Shown here piece by piece: positions 1 to 7,573 of a stretch of DNA of 64,000 nucleotides. Where the stretch lies: positions 1-64,000 of the forward strand of contig CAZMAV010000003.1 in the NCBI GenBank assembly GCA_964564415.1, written 5' to 3'. How positions within the stretch are numbered: position 1 is the first letter of the stretch; every line of letters starts with the position of its first letter. The translations under genes were made by a program, and so were the position numbers. The notes under the pieces are model-generated. The model made no database searches and was not told the DNA's origin. It was given only the letters and a program-made list of their open reading frames with translations. This stretch comes from JALEFZ01 sp964564415. GTDB lineage: Bacteria > Bacteroidota > Bacteroidia > J057.

Positions 1-207
1 ACCTTTGCAATGGCAGGTCTAAATGCCTGGCCCGGCTTCCTCCTACTCGATTAGTACGCGTACCGCGTGGAGATCGACCCTGGAAGGGTCGCACCCCAGA
101 CTCGCATCCCCGCCATTTTTGGCAGAGAACCTGAATTCTTTGCCAAGCATGATGACATCAAGCATTTGAAAGCCAAGCAAGAAGAGAGAGTCGAACAGAA
201 TTCTTGA
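1..207 (+). pseudogene. 3' end of an unidentified gene with an in-frame TAG
   Basis: Frame 1 is open from the window edge except for a TAG at 52-54, and ends in TGA at 205-207. The translation before the stop (TFAMAGLNAWPGFLLLD) and after it (YAYRVEIDPGRVAPQ, then a charged tail ending KQEERVEQNS) both look like ordinary protein, so one gene appears to be interrupted by a single nonsense codon. I do not recognise the family. The gene is cut by the window edge, so a real stop at 52 followed by chance coding-like sequence cannot be excluded. It converges on pgi with only five bases between the stop codons. Confidence 0.4.
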
Positions 208-212
208 GAAAT

Positions 213-1865
213 TTAATCCCTCATCTTCTTGTAGGCATTGATCAGGCCATTGGTGGAGGCATCATGGCCCTCCACCGGGTCATCTCCCTCAAGCTCAGGC
301 AAAATAGCCTTGGCCAATTGCTTGCCTAGTTCTACTCCCCATTGGTCAAAGGAAAAGATGTTCCAGATTACTCCCTGAACAAAAATCTTGTGCTCATACA
401 TGGCGATCAACTGGCCCAGGGTGTAAGGGGTTATTTGCTTGACCAAGATTGAATTTGTAGGCTTATTACCTTGAAATACCTTAAAGGGAGTTAGAAAATC
501 AATTTCTTCCTGGCTTTTTCCTGCATCCTTAAGCTCGTTCCTGACTTCCTTTTCAGTTTTGCCTTTCATTAGGGCCTCGGTCTGGGCAAAGAAGTTGGCC
601 AGGAGCTTGGGATGGTGATCGCTGAGGGGGTTGTGGCTGATAGCTGGGGCGATGAAATCGCAGGGAATGACTTTGGTTCCTTGGTGAATCAATTGATAGA
701 AGGCATGCTGGCCATTGGTACCGGGTTCTCCCCAGATTACAGGACCGGTCTCCCAGTCGACCTCTTCTCCGTTTCTTCCTACATATTTGCCGTTGGACTC
801 CATGTTTCCCTGCTGGAAATAAGCCGCAAAGCGATGGAGGTATTGGTCATAGGGGAGGATAGCCTCAGTCTCAGCTCCAAAAAAGTTATTGTACCAAAGT
901 CCGATAAGGGCCAGGATGACGGGTATATTTTCCCTGAAGCCAGTATTCCTAAAGTGCTTGTCCATGCTGTGAGCCCCTTCGAGGAGGAGCTTGAAGTTGT
1001 CGAATCCCAGGGTGCAGGCGATTGACAAGCCAATGGCAGACCAGAGGGAATACCTTCCTCCCACCCAATCCCAGAAGCCAAACATATTGTCGGGATCTAT
1101 GCCAAAATCAGTAACTCCCTCCTTATTGGTGGAGAGGGCTACAAAGTGTTTTTTAATATGCTCTTCATCTCCTGCGGACCCCAGGAACCACTTTCTGGCC
1201 GAATGGGCATTGGTCATGGTCTCCTGGGTGGTAAATGTCTTGGATGCAATCATAAAGAGGGTAGTCTCAGGATTGAGTTCCTCTAGGGTCTCGGCCATGT
1301 GGGTGCCGTCCACATTGGAAACATAGTGGGCCTTTATGCCCGGCTTCCAATAAGGCTTGAGGGCTTCGGTAACCATGACCGGGCCAAGGTCAGAACCTCC
1401 GATCCCTATGTTGACGATGTCGGTGATGCCTTTGTCGGTATAACCCTTCCAACTGCCGTCAATGACCTGATTGGAAAATGCCTCCATGCTTTCCAGTACC
1501 TCATTGACTTCTGGCATGACGTCTTTGTCATCTACCTCTATGGGGTCATTGGATCGGTTGCGCAGGGCGACGTGCAGGACAGCCCTGTCTTCGGTTTGGT
1601 TGATCCTATCCCCGGAAAACATTTTTTCTATGGCTTCTTTAAGCTTGACATCTTCAGTCAGCGCCAAAAGGTAATCAAGGGTACTTACATTGATCCTATT
1701 TTTGGAAAAATCCACTAGGATATCCTCAAAGCTAAGTGAAAACTTGTCAAAGCGCTGGGGGTCCTGATCAAAGAGTTCTTTGATCTTAACTCCCTTCATT
1801 TGCTCCTGATGGGCTTCGAGGCCTTGCCAAGCCTGGGTTTGGGTAGGATTAATGGATGCTAGCAT
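213..1865 (-). CDS. pgi: Glucose-6-phosphate isomerase
   Basis: Interconverts glucose 6-phosphate and fructose 6-phosphate in cytosolic glycolysis and gluconeogenesis. At 550 residues it matches the usual length of the long bacterial/eukaryotic form. Both family signatures are visible: GGRYSLWSAIGLSIA in the middle and DQWGVELGKQLAKAI near the C-terminus. The catalytic Glu lies in the GNMESNGK segment and the catalytic His in GTNGQHAFYQ. The ATG at 1865 leaves the expected short N-terminus before the conserved helices. It is a single-gene unit converging on the broken gene at the window edge. Confidence 0.98.
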   Translation of the reverse strand: MLASINPTQTQAWQGLEAHQEQMKGVKIKELFDQDPQRFDKFSLSFEDILVDFSKNRINVSTLDYLLALTEDVKLKEAIEKMFSGDRINQTEDRAVLHVALRNRSNDPIEVDDKDVMPEVNEVLESMEAFSNQVIDGSWKGYTDKGITDIVNIGIGGSDLGPVMVTEALKPYWKPGIKAHYVSNVDGTHMAETLEELNPETTLFMIASKTFTTQETMTNAHSARKWFLGSAGDEEHIKKHFVALSTNKEGVTDFGIDPDNMFGFWDWVGGRYSLWSAIGLSIACTLGFDNFKLLLEGAHSMDKHFRNTGFRENIPVILALIGLWYNNFFGAETEAILPYDQYLHRFAAYFQQGNMESNGKYVGRNGEEVDWETGPVIWGEPGTNGQHAFYQLIHQGTKVIPCDFIAPAISHNPLSDHHPKLLANFFAQTEALMKGKTEKEVRNELKDAGKSQEEIDFLTPFKVFQGNKPTNSILVKQITPYTLGQLIAMYEHKIFVQGVIWNIFSFDQWGVELGKQLAKAILPELEGDDPVEGHDASTNGLINAYKKMRD

Positions 1866-1979
1866 ATGATTGATGAATTGAAGGAAAATTGGCAGAATTA
1901 GCCATGATATTCAAGGATTGGGTAATAATTAACCCAGGGTTAACCCTCTTTGCCCTGGTAGTGATTATTTGCCGATTTA

Positions 1980-2008
1980 TTTGTGATTTTACCCCTAGAT
2001 TACCTTTG
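1980..2008 (+). promoter_or_regulatory. Bacteroidota-type promoter for the unknown gene at 2044
   Basis: TTTG at 1980-1983 is followed after 17 bases by TACCTTTG at 2001-2008, which fits the Bacteroidota sigma-ABfr consensus (TTTG about 19 bases before TAnnTTTG). Transcription would start near 2015, about 30 bases before the ATG at 2044. Confidence 0.5.
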
Positions 2009-2043
2009 ATTTTTATATTGCAGGCAAAAGCAACGAAACAAAG

Positions 2044-2535
2044 ATGAACACCATCCCCGCCAGAACTGTCGACGAGATTACAGAAGAGCTATTTTTTCTG
2101 GATAATGAACTGGTTTTCGAACAAATGGTGAATGACCTGGGCGAAGATCAACCCTTTATTTTTACCTATCTCATGACAATTGGAGAGGGAGACTTCAACG
2201 ACGAAGAGCGGGAGATGATGCTCTTGCTCGGCGTTATTATTTGGCGCATCATGTCCAAGGAAAAGGCAACCTTGCCCACCGTTTCTGAAGAGAGCTTGGA
2301 CAAGGTAGAACAGGAAAATATGCCCCTGCTCGAACAACTGGCCGAAGACGAGTCTAGCTTTGCCTCTTCCGCCAGAGAACTACTCCGGGATTACAACCAG
2401 CCTGAAATTCTTTCCTATGTCATCGAAAGCGTGGTGGCCGAGGCAGAGGAGAGTGAAGTCCGGGAGGTCTATCAGGGAATCATGATTATTTTTCTCAAAA
2501 TCGTCATCGATTGCCTGGACAAAGAAGCCGCCTGA
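2044..2535 (+). CDS. Hypothetical acidic cytoplasmic protein
   Basis: A 163-residue protein that I do not recognise. It has no signal peptide or membrane segment, is strongly acidic (Asp/Glu-rich throughout), and reads as mostly alpha-helical, with a hydrophobic helix MMLLLGVIIWRIM in the middle and GIMIIFLKIVIDCL near the C-terminus. Such all-helical acidic proteins are common as conserved unknowns in Bacteroidota. It has its own promoter-like sequence (1980-2008) and an ATG preceded by an A-rich leader without a Shine-Dalgarno sequence. It is divergent from pgi and convergent with the small minus-strand ORF at 2543, so it is probably monocistronic. Confidence 0.85.
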   Translation: MNTIPARTVDEITEELFFLDNELVFEQMVNDLGEDQPFIFTYLMTIGEGDFNDEEREMMLLLGVIIWRIMSKEKATLPTVSEESLDKVEQENMPLLEQLAEDESSFASSARELLRDYNQPEILSYVIESVVAEAEESEVREVYQGIMIIFLKIVIDCLDKEAA

Positions 2536-2542
2536 AGGTATT

Positions 2543-2740
2543 CTATTTCTTCCTCTGAGGAAGGGTGATTTTTGATTTGGTAGCTGTGTACCTGGCCAAT
2601 TCTGTTTTTTCCCCTTTTTCCTCGAATTCCAAATCTCTGAATTCCAAGAACCGCTCATCGTCTATAAAGGCGGTACAGAATGGAGCATCTTCACTTTTTT
2701 CTTCCCCTTTAAAATCGAAGTAGGTAGGGCTGTAGACCAT
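2543..2740 (-). CDS. Possible small acidic protein of unknown function
   Basis: A 65-residue reading frame fills most of the gap between the unknown gene and rlmN. Its codons (TAC, TTC, ACC, GAA preferred) resemble those of the flanking genes, and the residue pattern (MVYSPTYFDFKGEEKSED, then an acidic middle and a basic tail) is not that of random antisense sequence. No family is recognised. The ATG at 2740 is the only start in the open stretch. The rest of the gap (2741-2906) shows no other coding signal. It could be a real small gene or the remnant of a longer one. Confidence 0.4.
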   Translation of the reverse strand: MVYSPTYFDFKGEEKSEDAPFCTAFIDDERFLEFRDLEFEEKGEKTELARYTATKSKITLPQRKK

Positions 2741-2906
2741 GCTGTCTACCTGAATCGCTCGGATTCATTGAGGTGATAACATTCTTCTCCAAATTTGATG
2801 GAAGAAAACAAAATCTTCAGGAAGAGATGCTTAGCTTCCAACTAAATTAAAAAAACCCATTTCTGGTTTTTGATATAGAAATTCCTGAAGAAGAATGCAG
2901 CATTCT

Positions 2907-3962
2907 TCAACCTACTTTTTCCCAGTTTTTTAGGGCCAATTGACCACAGGCTCCGTCTACGTCTTTGCCCCGGCTACGACGGACGTTGACGATGACTCCA
3001 TTTTTTTCCAGGTGCTGGATAAATGCATCCATTCGCTTGCGGGTGGTATTGACAAAATCCGCCATGTCTACCTGGTTGTACTCAATTACATTGACCTTGG
3101 AGGGGACGATGCGGCTGAACTCGACCAATTCCTCGGCATGCCTGAGGGAGTCATTCACATCCCGAAAGATACAGTACTCATAGGTGATGCGGATCTTGGT
3201 CTTTTCGTAGAAATATTTCAGGGCCTCGATTAGTTTTTCGAGGTTATTGGAATCATTGATGGGCATGATGCGGGAGCGGGTCTCTTCATCCGCAGCGTGG
3301 AGGGAAAGGGCAAATTCGAACTTCACCTCATCATCGGCCAGTTTCTTTATCATCTTGGCTACTCCAGCTGTCGAAACCGTAATGCGTTTGGGAGACATTC
3401 CCATCCCTTCCTCCGAGGTGATTTTGTCGATGGAAGCGAGGACATTCCTGTAGTTGAGCAAAGGTTCCCCCATTCCCATGTAGACGATATTGGTGAGACC
3501 TCGTCCATAGATTTTTTCTGCCTCCTTTTGGATATGCTGGACCTGATCGTAGATTTCGTAGTGGTAGAGGTTGCGCTTGAGATCGAGAAAGCCTGTGCCG
3601 CAAAACTTACAGTCCAGGGAGCAACCTGCCTGTGAGGAAATACAGGCTGTAATTCGCTTGGGGGTGGGAATGAGTACTCCTTCGACCATCTGTCCGGTAG
3701 AGAGCTCGAAGGCGTATTTGATGGTGCCGTCGCTGCTTCGCTGGGAGTCGCTTACTTTCACCTGCTCAATGAGATAAGCTTCTTCCAGTCGTTCCCGAAG
3801 ACCCTTGCTGAGGTTGCTCATCTCATAGAAATTCGCGGCATGCTTCTTCCACAGCCATTCGTAGACCTGAGTGGCGCGAAACTTCTTTTCGCCCAATTTC
3901 TCCATCTCTTCTTTCAGTCCTTCCAGGGTGAAGGAACGTATATTTTTCTTTTTTTCCGCCAT
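2907..3962 (-). CDS. rlmN: 23S rRNA (adenine(2503)-C(2))-methyltransferase RlmN
   Basis: A radical-SAM enzyme that methylates C2 of A2503 in 23S rRNA and A37 in some tRNAs. The 351 residues are the typical length. The radical-SAM cluster motif is Cys114-x3-Cys118-x2-Cys121 in the segment SSQAGCSLDCKFCGTG. The two catalytic cysteines of the ping-pong methylation mechanism correspond to Cys107 (TACISS) and Cys339 (GACGQLA). A SAM-binding GEPLLN motif is present. The ATG at 3962 gives MAEKKKNIRSF, a normal RlmN start. A TAAATTTG promoter element lies 24 bases upstream. Confidence 0.97.
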   Translation of the reverse strand: MAEKKKNIRSFTLEGLKEEMEKLGEKKFRATQVYEWLWKKHAANFYEMSNLSKGLRERLEEAYLIEQVKVSDSQRSSDGTIKYAFELSTGQMVEGVLIPTPKRITACISSQAGCSLDCKFCGTGFLDLKRNLYHYEIYDQVQHIQKEAEKIYGRGLTNIVYMGMGEPLLNYRNVLASIDKITSEEGMGMSPKRITVSTAGVAKMIKKLADDEVKFEFALSLHAADEETRSRIMPINDSNNLEKLIEALKYFYEKTKIRITYEYCIFRDVNDSLRHAEELVEFSRIVPSKVNVIEYNQVDMADFVNTTRKRMDAFIQHLEKNGVIVNVRRSRGKDVDGACGQLALKNWEKVG

Positions 3963-3985
3963 GACACTTTACACTCGGTCAGGGT

Positions 3986-3993
3986 CAAATTTA
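3986..3993 (-). promoter_or_regulatory. Probable -7 element upstream of rlmN
   Basis: On the minus strand TAAATTTG matches the Bacteroidota TAnnTTTG -7 element and lies 24 bases upstream of the rlmN ATG. A clear TTTG -33 partner is not visible, so only the -7 element is claimed. Confidence 0.35.
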
Positions 3994-4006
3994 TGAATAA
4001 ATTACA

Positions 4007-4043
4007 ATAAAAAATCCCCACATCCATTTAGGATACGGGGATT
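4007..4043 (-). terminator. Rho-independent terminator downstream of msrA
   Basis: On the minus strand a hairpin with outer stem AATCCCC/GGGGATT (4013-4019 with 4037-4043) and inner stem ATCC/GGAT is followed by a run of T. It begins about 12 bases after the msrA stop codon, as expected for an intrinsic terminator. Confidence 0.7.
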
Positions 4044-4054
4044 GTTCAATGTTC

Positions 4055-4597
4055 TTACTCCGAAAGCATTTCCAGGTATTCCTTCCTGAACTTCGCTACT
4101 TTAGGACGTATCAGGAAGGCACAGTAAGGCTGATTGCCATGCTGCTTGAAGTAATTTTGGTGGTAGTCCTCGGCGGGAAAATAATTTTCCAGGGGACTGA
4201 TCTCCGTAACGATAGGATCGTCATAGAGGCCAGCGGCTTTGGTCTTGGCTCTTTCAGCAGATTCCTTTTGGCCTTCATCCTGGTAAAAGATCGCCGAACG
4301 ATATTGGGTACCCACGTCGTTGCCCTGACGGTTGAGGGTGGTGGGATCGTGGGTTACAAAGAATATATCCAGGATTTGATCCAGGTTGATGACAGAAGGA
4401 TCAAAGCTTACCTTGACTACCTCTGCATGGCCGGTACGCCCCGTACAGACAGCTTCGTAGCTTGGATTTTCTACCTGTCCTCCCGAATATCCGGAAACTA
4501 CGGATTTGACACCCTTCAGGTCCTGAAATATAGCCTCCGTACACCAAAAACAGCCATTTCCAAAAATAATGGTCTCCAGGTTGGATGTATCACTCAT
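4055..4597 (-). CDS. msrA: Peptide-methionine (S)-S-oxide reductase MsrA
   Basis: Repairs the S-epimer of oxidised methionine in proteins, using thioredoxin or a similar reductant. The catalytic motif GNGCFWCTEA holds the nucleophilic Cys at residue 16. The family motifs GYSGG, HAEVVKVSFDP and the C-terminal PYCAFLIRPKVAKF are all present. I chose the ATG at 4597 (MSDTSNLETI), which gives 180 residues and starts just before the first strand. The frame is open to an earlier ATG at 4666, but that adds 23 residues with no family counterpart and no convincing signal peptide. A terminator follows the gene. Confidence 0.95.
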   Translation of the reverse strand: MSDTSNLETIIFGNGCFWCTEAIFQDLKGVKSVVSGYSGGQVENPSYEAVCTGRTGHAEVVKVSFDPSVINLDQILDIFFVTHDPTTLNRQGNDVGTQYRSAIFYQDEGQKESAERAKTKAAGLYDDPIVTEISPLENYFPAEDYHQNYFKQHGNQPYCAFLIRPKVAKFRKEYLEMLSE

Positions 4598-4741
4598 GGG
4601 TTTTGAGGTTAATTTTTTTGAAAAAGAATAAGGAATGGACAATAACCGCAAGCGACTATCAACCATCCCTTATTCTGCTATTCTAAACTTCTTTCGATAT
4701 ATCCCATACGCCTACAAGTGCAAATTGTTTGTCTCTGGTCC

Positions 4742-5950
4742 CTATTGCAGTCGCTCTGTCGCAAAGATGACCTTTTTGCCTTCCAGGAGGGTGGCAATAA
4801 GGTACTTCTCTCCCCCTTCTTCCAGGCTTAGCTGTCGTCGAAGTTGAGAGACGGGAAAAGGGAAGTTGCGGGCAATGACATGGGCCTTCTTGATGCTGTT
4901 TCTTTTCAGCCACTTTTTGAGTGCTTTGGGTTTGTAGTCCAGGCTCTCTTCCAGGCTAAAGATTCGCCCAGGAAAGTCTTCAATCCAATGTGGAGACAGG
5001 AAAAATCCCATTTCCTGGGTAAAAAATCCTGAAATCGAGTCAAAATAATCGCGCATCAGTGTGGGAAAGCGGCGTAATTTGTAAAAGGCTACATCGGCTT
5101 CGTAGAGATAGCGAGGTCTGGCTGAAGAGGGATAGGCAGGCAGAGGGGCCTTTTCCCAGTCAAATTTGTAGGAATCCACCGATCCCTGGCGGGAGAGGAC
5201 AACTTGAAGTTTTGGGACTTTTGACGAAATTTCGGACGATTCAACTTCCAAAATAAGCTCCTTGACTTCATTATTTATCGAGTGAACCCGAATGTGGGAG
5301 AGGCCGGAGATATTTTTGCGAGCTTCGTTCATGTCATATAGGGGTGAAGCTTTGATGACGACTCGCTTTCCCTTCCGCTTGAGGATGGGCATGAGTTCGA
5401 GGACATTGGGAAGGCCCTCGCGAAGGAGGTGTACTTTTTTCCCTTTGTCATCTCTGCGAGAAGGATCTATGTAGATCAGATCGAAGGGTTCACCCTGGTA
5501 GGTTTGGAGAAAATCCTCTGCAGGCTGATGTTTCAGTTCGATGTTTTCTCTTTCCAACAGCTCGAAATTCTTTTGGGCGATGCGGATGAGTTCTTCCCGG
5601 ATTTCTACGGCTACCACCCGGTCAAAATGTCGGGAAAAATGCAGGGTATCCACCCCCAGGCCCAGGCTTAGGTCGAGGCAGGAAACACCGGCATATGACT
5701 TCATGGAGGCAGCCTCCTCACTGCTGCACTGCTGGTAAGACAGGGGAGGGATAATGCAAAGATTGTTGTAATAGGTAGGGAGTTTGACCCTGGCTTTTTG
5801 CAGATACTTCAGTTGAGTCGAAACCAAAGCTACGGGCAATTCGTTGTCTTTTAACGAAAGGGCGAAGGAAGCAGGGTCCATCCCAATATGCTCCTTCAAA
5901 AGGCTTCTGACTCCTTCATCTGTAAGAATATTTACCTCTTCCTCAGTCAT
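4742..5950 (-). CDS. Class I SAM-dependent methyltransferase, PG_1098/THUMP-like type
   Basis: A 402-residue protein with a central Rossmann methyltransferase core. Motif I is CLDLSLGLGVDT, acidic motif II VVAVEIREEL, and motif IV YIDPSRRDDKGK. It carries the Bacteroidota PG_1098-type N-terminal region and a C-terminal THUMP/ferredoxin-like segment. The order and the DPSRR motif resemble RNA or protein-associated methyltransferases of this group, whose exact substrate I cannot state. The start MTEEEVNIL at 5950 fits. It stands alone, upstream of msrA by about 145 bases that contain no evident gene. Confidence 0.85.
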   Translation of the reverse strand: MTEEEVNILTDEGVRSLLKEHIGMDPASFALSLKDNELPVALVSTQLKYLQKARVKLPTYYNNLCIIPPLSYQQCSSEEAASMKSYAGVSCLDLSLGLGVDTLHFSRHFDRVVAVEIREELIRIAQKNFELLERENIELKHQPAEDFLQTYQGEPFDLIYIDPSRRDDKGKKVHLLREGLPNVLELMPILKRKGKRVVIKASPLYDMNEARKNISGLSHIRVHSINNEVKELILEVESSEISSKVPKLQVVLSRQGSVDSYKFDWEKAPLPAYPSSARPRYLYEADVAFYKLRRFPTLMRDYFDSISGFFTQEMGFFLSPHWIEDFPGRIFSLEESLDYKPKALKKWLKRNSIKKAHVIARNFPFPVSQLRRQLSLEEGGEKYLIATLLEGKKVIFATERLQ

Positions 5951-6024
5951 TTAGCCTCAGAGCTTTTTACTTTTAGAAGAAACTGTTTTATATTTCTGTA
6001 CAATCTCCAAAATTAAATTCAAAA

Positions 6025-6147
6025 ATGAAGCGTTCCAAGACCGTTATCATCGCTATCCTTTTGCTAGGATTTGTTGCCATCACGACAACTGGTTGTTATT
6101 CTTCTCGCAATGTTTGCCAAGCAAAGAAAATTGGTAACCACAGATAA
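6025..6147 (+). CDS. Small secreted lipoprotein, 40 aa
   Basis: A short frame from ATG 6025 to TAA 6145-6147. It encodes a basic N-terminus, a hydrophobic stretch (VIIAILLLGFVAITTT) and a lipobox-like TTGC with Cys at residue 24, followed by a short mature peptide, CYSSRNVCQAKKIGNHR. It ends five bases before the ytxJ start, so the two are probably co-transcribed. Tiny Cys-containing lipoproteins are easily missed in Bacteroidota genomes. The function is unknown. A second Cys in the mature peptide could suggest a thiol role, but that is speculation. Confidence 0.65.
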   Translation: MKRSKTVIIAILLLGFVAITTTGCYSSRNVCQAKKIGNHR

Positions 6148-6152
6148 TCGAT

Positions 6153-6488
6153 ATGAGCAACTGGCAAGAGTTGAATTCTGAAGCTCAGGTAGATGCGCTC
6201 AAAGAAGCTTCTTTTCACCGTCCCCAATTGATATTCAAGCATAGCGTTCGCTGTGGCATTTCGGCCCACATTTTGGAGCAGATGAAAGCATCTACCTCCT
6301 CGTTGGCGGATATGTATGACCTCCACTATTTGGACCTGATCGCTTTCAGGAATATTTCAAATAAAGTAGCGGATACTTTCGGGATACCCCATCAGTCTCC
6401 TCAGGCCATTCTGATCAAGGATGGAGAGGCTGTCCATCACGCTAGCCATTTTTCCATAGAAACAGAGAAAATCCTGGCTGCAGCCTGA
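6153..6488 (+). CDS. ytxJ: Bacillithiol system redox-active protein YtxJ
   Basis: A 111-residue thioredoxin-fold protein of the YtxJ family, associated with bacillithiol in Firmicutes and Bacteroidota and thought to act as a monothiol bacilliredoxin. The diagnostic motif is FKHSVRCGIS with the redox Cys at residue 34. The second conserved segment, HQSPQAILIKDGEAVHHASH, ends the thioredoxin-like core. Many homologues have HSTRCPIS, so Val and Gly here are mild variants. It is cytosolic, with no signal peptide. It sits directly behind the small lipoprotein gene and is followed by a strong terminator. Its presence implies that the organism makes bacillithiol. Confidence 0.9.
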   Translation: MSNWQELNSEAQVDALKEASFHRPQLIFKHSVRCGISAHILEQMKASTSSLADMYDLHYLDLIAFRNISNKVADTFGIPHQSPQAILIKDGEAVHHASHFSIETEKILAAA

Positions 6489-6511
6489 ACCTCTTTGTTC
6501 CACAAATACAG

Positions 6512-6549
6512 GCGGGCTTTTTCCTTCAGTGGGAAAAAGCCCGCTTTTG
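6512..6549 (+). terminator. Intrinsic terminator after ytxJ
   Basis: A perfect 13-bp stem, GCGGGCTTTTTCC (6512-6524) with its complement at 6532-6544, has a 7-base loop and is followed by TTTTGT. It separates ytxJ from the convergent OsmC gene. Confidence 0.85.
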
Positions 6550-6555
6550 TGTGCT

Positions 6556-6969
6556 TTAGCTGTAGGTAAATTTGACATTTACGATAATCTCCGGATGAAG
6601 ACTTCGAGTAACCGGGCAGTTGAGAGCGGTGCTTTGAAGGAGTTTCTTCTCGCTGTCATTCAGGTTGTGGTTGCTGAAGTGTAGCTCAATATTCAACAAA
6701 CTTACCCGCCAGGGGCCCTCTGTCATTTCCTTTTTTACCTCTCCTTCTACCTCCCCCATGTCGATGTCGTTTTTTTCTGCAGCTATGCCCATGACCGTGA
6801 TCATACAGGTAAGGGCAGCCGTAGCCAACAGATCTGTGGGTGAAAAGGCCTCTCCTTTTCCATGATTATCCACCGGGGCATCGGTAAGCAGGGTATTCCC
6901 ACTTTTGCTGTGAATGGCTTCTGTCCGCAAAGAACCTTTATAAACTACTTTCGCAGTACTCATATTCAT
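6556..6969 (-). CDS. OsmC/Ohr family peroxiredoxin-like protein
   Basis: A 137-residue OsmC-fold protein that would reduce organic hydroperoxides through two cysteines. Both are present: Cys55 in ALTCMITVMGI and Cys118 in LNCPVTRSLHPE. Other family hallmarks are SPTDLLATAAL and the C-terminal beta strand. It belongs to the general YhfA/OsmC branch rather than clearly to Ohr. The ATG at 6969 (MNMSTAKV) is used; an internal ATG at 6963 would be equally good. It converges on ytxJ, so the redox context is shared but transcription is separate. Confidence 0.92.
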   Translation of the reverse strand: MNMSTAKVVYKGSLRTEAIHSKSGNTLLTDAPVDNHGKGEAFSPTDLLATAALTCMITVMGIAAEKNDIDMGEVEGEVKKEMTEGPWRVSLLNIELHFSNHNLNDSEKKLLQSTALNCPVTRSLHPEIIVNVKFTYS

Positions 6970-7573
6970 GTATCATAAAAAACAAGCGGCAATAAGGGGA
7001 TATTTTGACTCTCTTCAAAGACGAGGTATCGGGTATAGAAACCATTTCATTCTATTAGAAATATAAATTATTGCATATCCTCTTTGTGTCGAAGCAGCAG
7101 CAGTTATTCCTTCTTCTTCTTTAATTCTACACGATCATAAGGAGAGTTTTTTCACAACATTGTTCTCCAGAAAGCATTTCCTTGGAAAAATAAAAATTAG
7201 GAGCTTGGAATTGAGTTTTTTTTAAAAATTGACAAACGAGAAATCTGAAAAAGACAAGAATTTTGATTTTCTATAAGCTAAAGTCATGTTAATAAATAAT
7301 AAATTTCAAAAAAAAGGTTATACCTCGAAGGCATTGATTAAGAAGGTTTTTACTGAAAATTCAAAAATTAAGTATAGATAGTTTCTAGTGAACATTTTTG
7401 ATTCAATTCTATTACTCTTATATTCGCGAGAAAATAGGGAAGCTTAAAGTTATATAACATATTATCATTCAGTAATTTAAGAAAACAATTAGGATTCTAT
7501 TCTATTATACTGAATGAACTAACGCCTATCGTTTCAACAGATATTTTTTTGTTTACCATCTAAACCTTGCCTT
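6970..7573. other. Long AT-rich intergenic region upstream of susC
   Basis: About 600 bases without a credible gene on either strand. The region is markedly AT-rich with many A and T runs. It separates the divergent OsmC and susC genes. The only specific signal I can support is the promoter at 7397-7426, which would leave a leader of about 140 bases before susC. Such long leaders often carry regulatory sites for SusC/D operons, but I cannot identify one here. Confidence 0.5.
7397..7426 (+). promoter_or_regulatory. Candidate promoter of the susC/susD operon
   Basis: TTTG at 7397-7400 is separated by 18 bases from TATATTCG at 7419-7426, one mismatch from the Bacteroidota -7 element TAnnTTTG. 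The spacing matches the promoters upstream of nuoK and the Rpn gene in this window. Confidence 0.45.

Noticed and set aside
1299..1718. 139-codon open frame antisense to pgi
   Set aside because: A mirror of a strongly coding gene. Many such frames occur opposite gltB, viaA and other genes and have no signals of their own.
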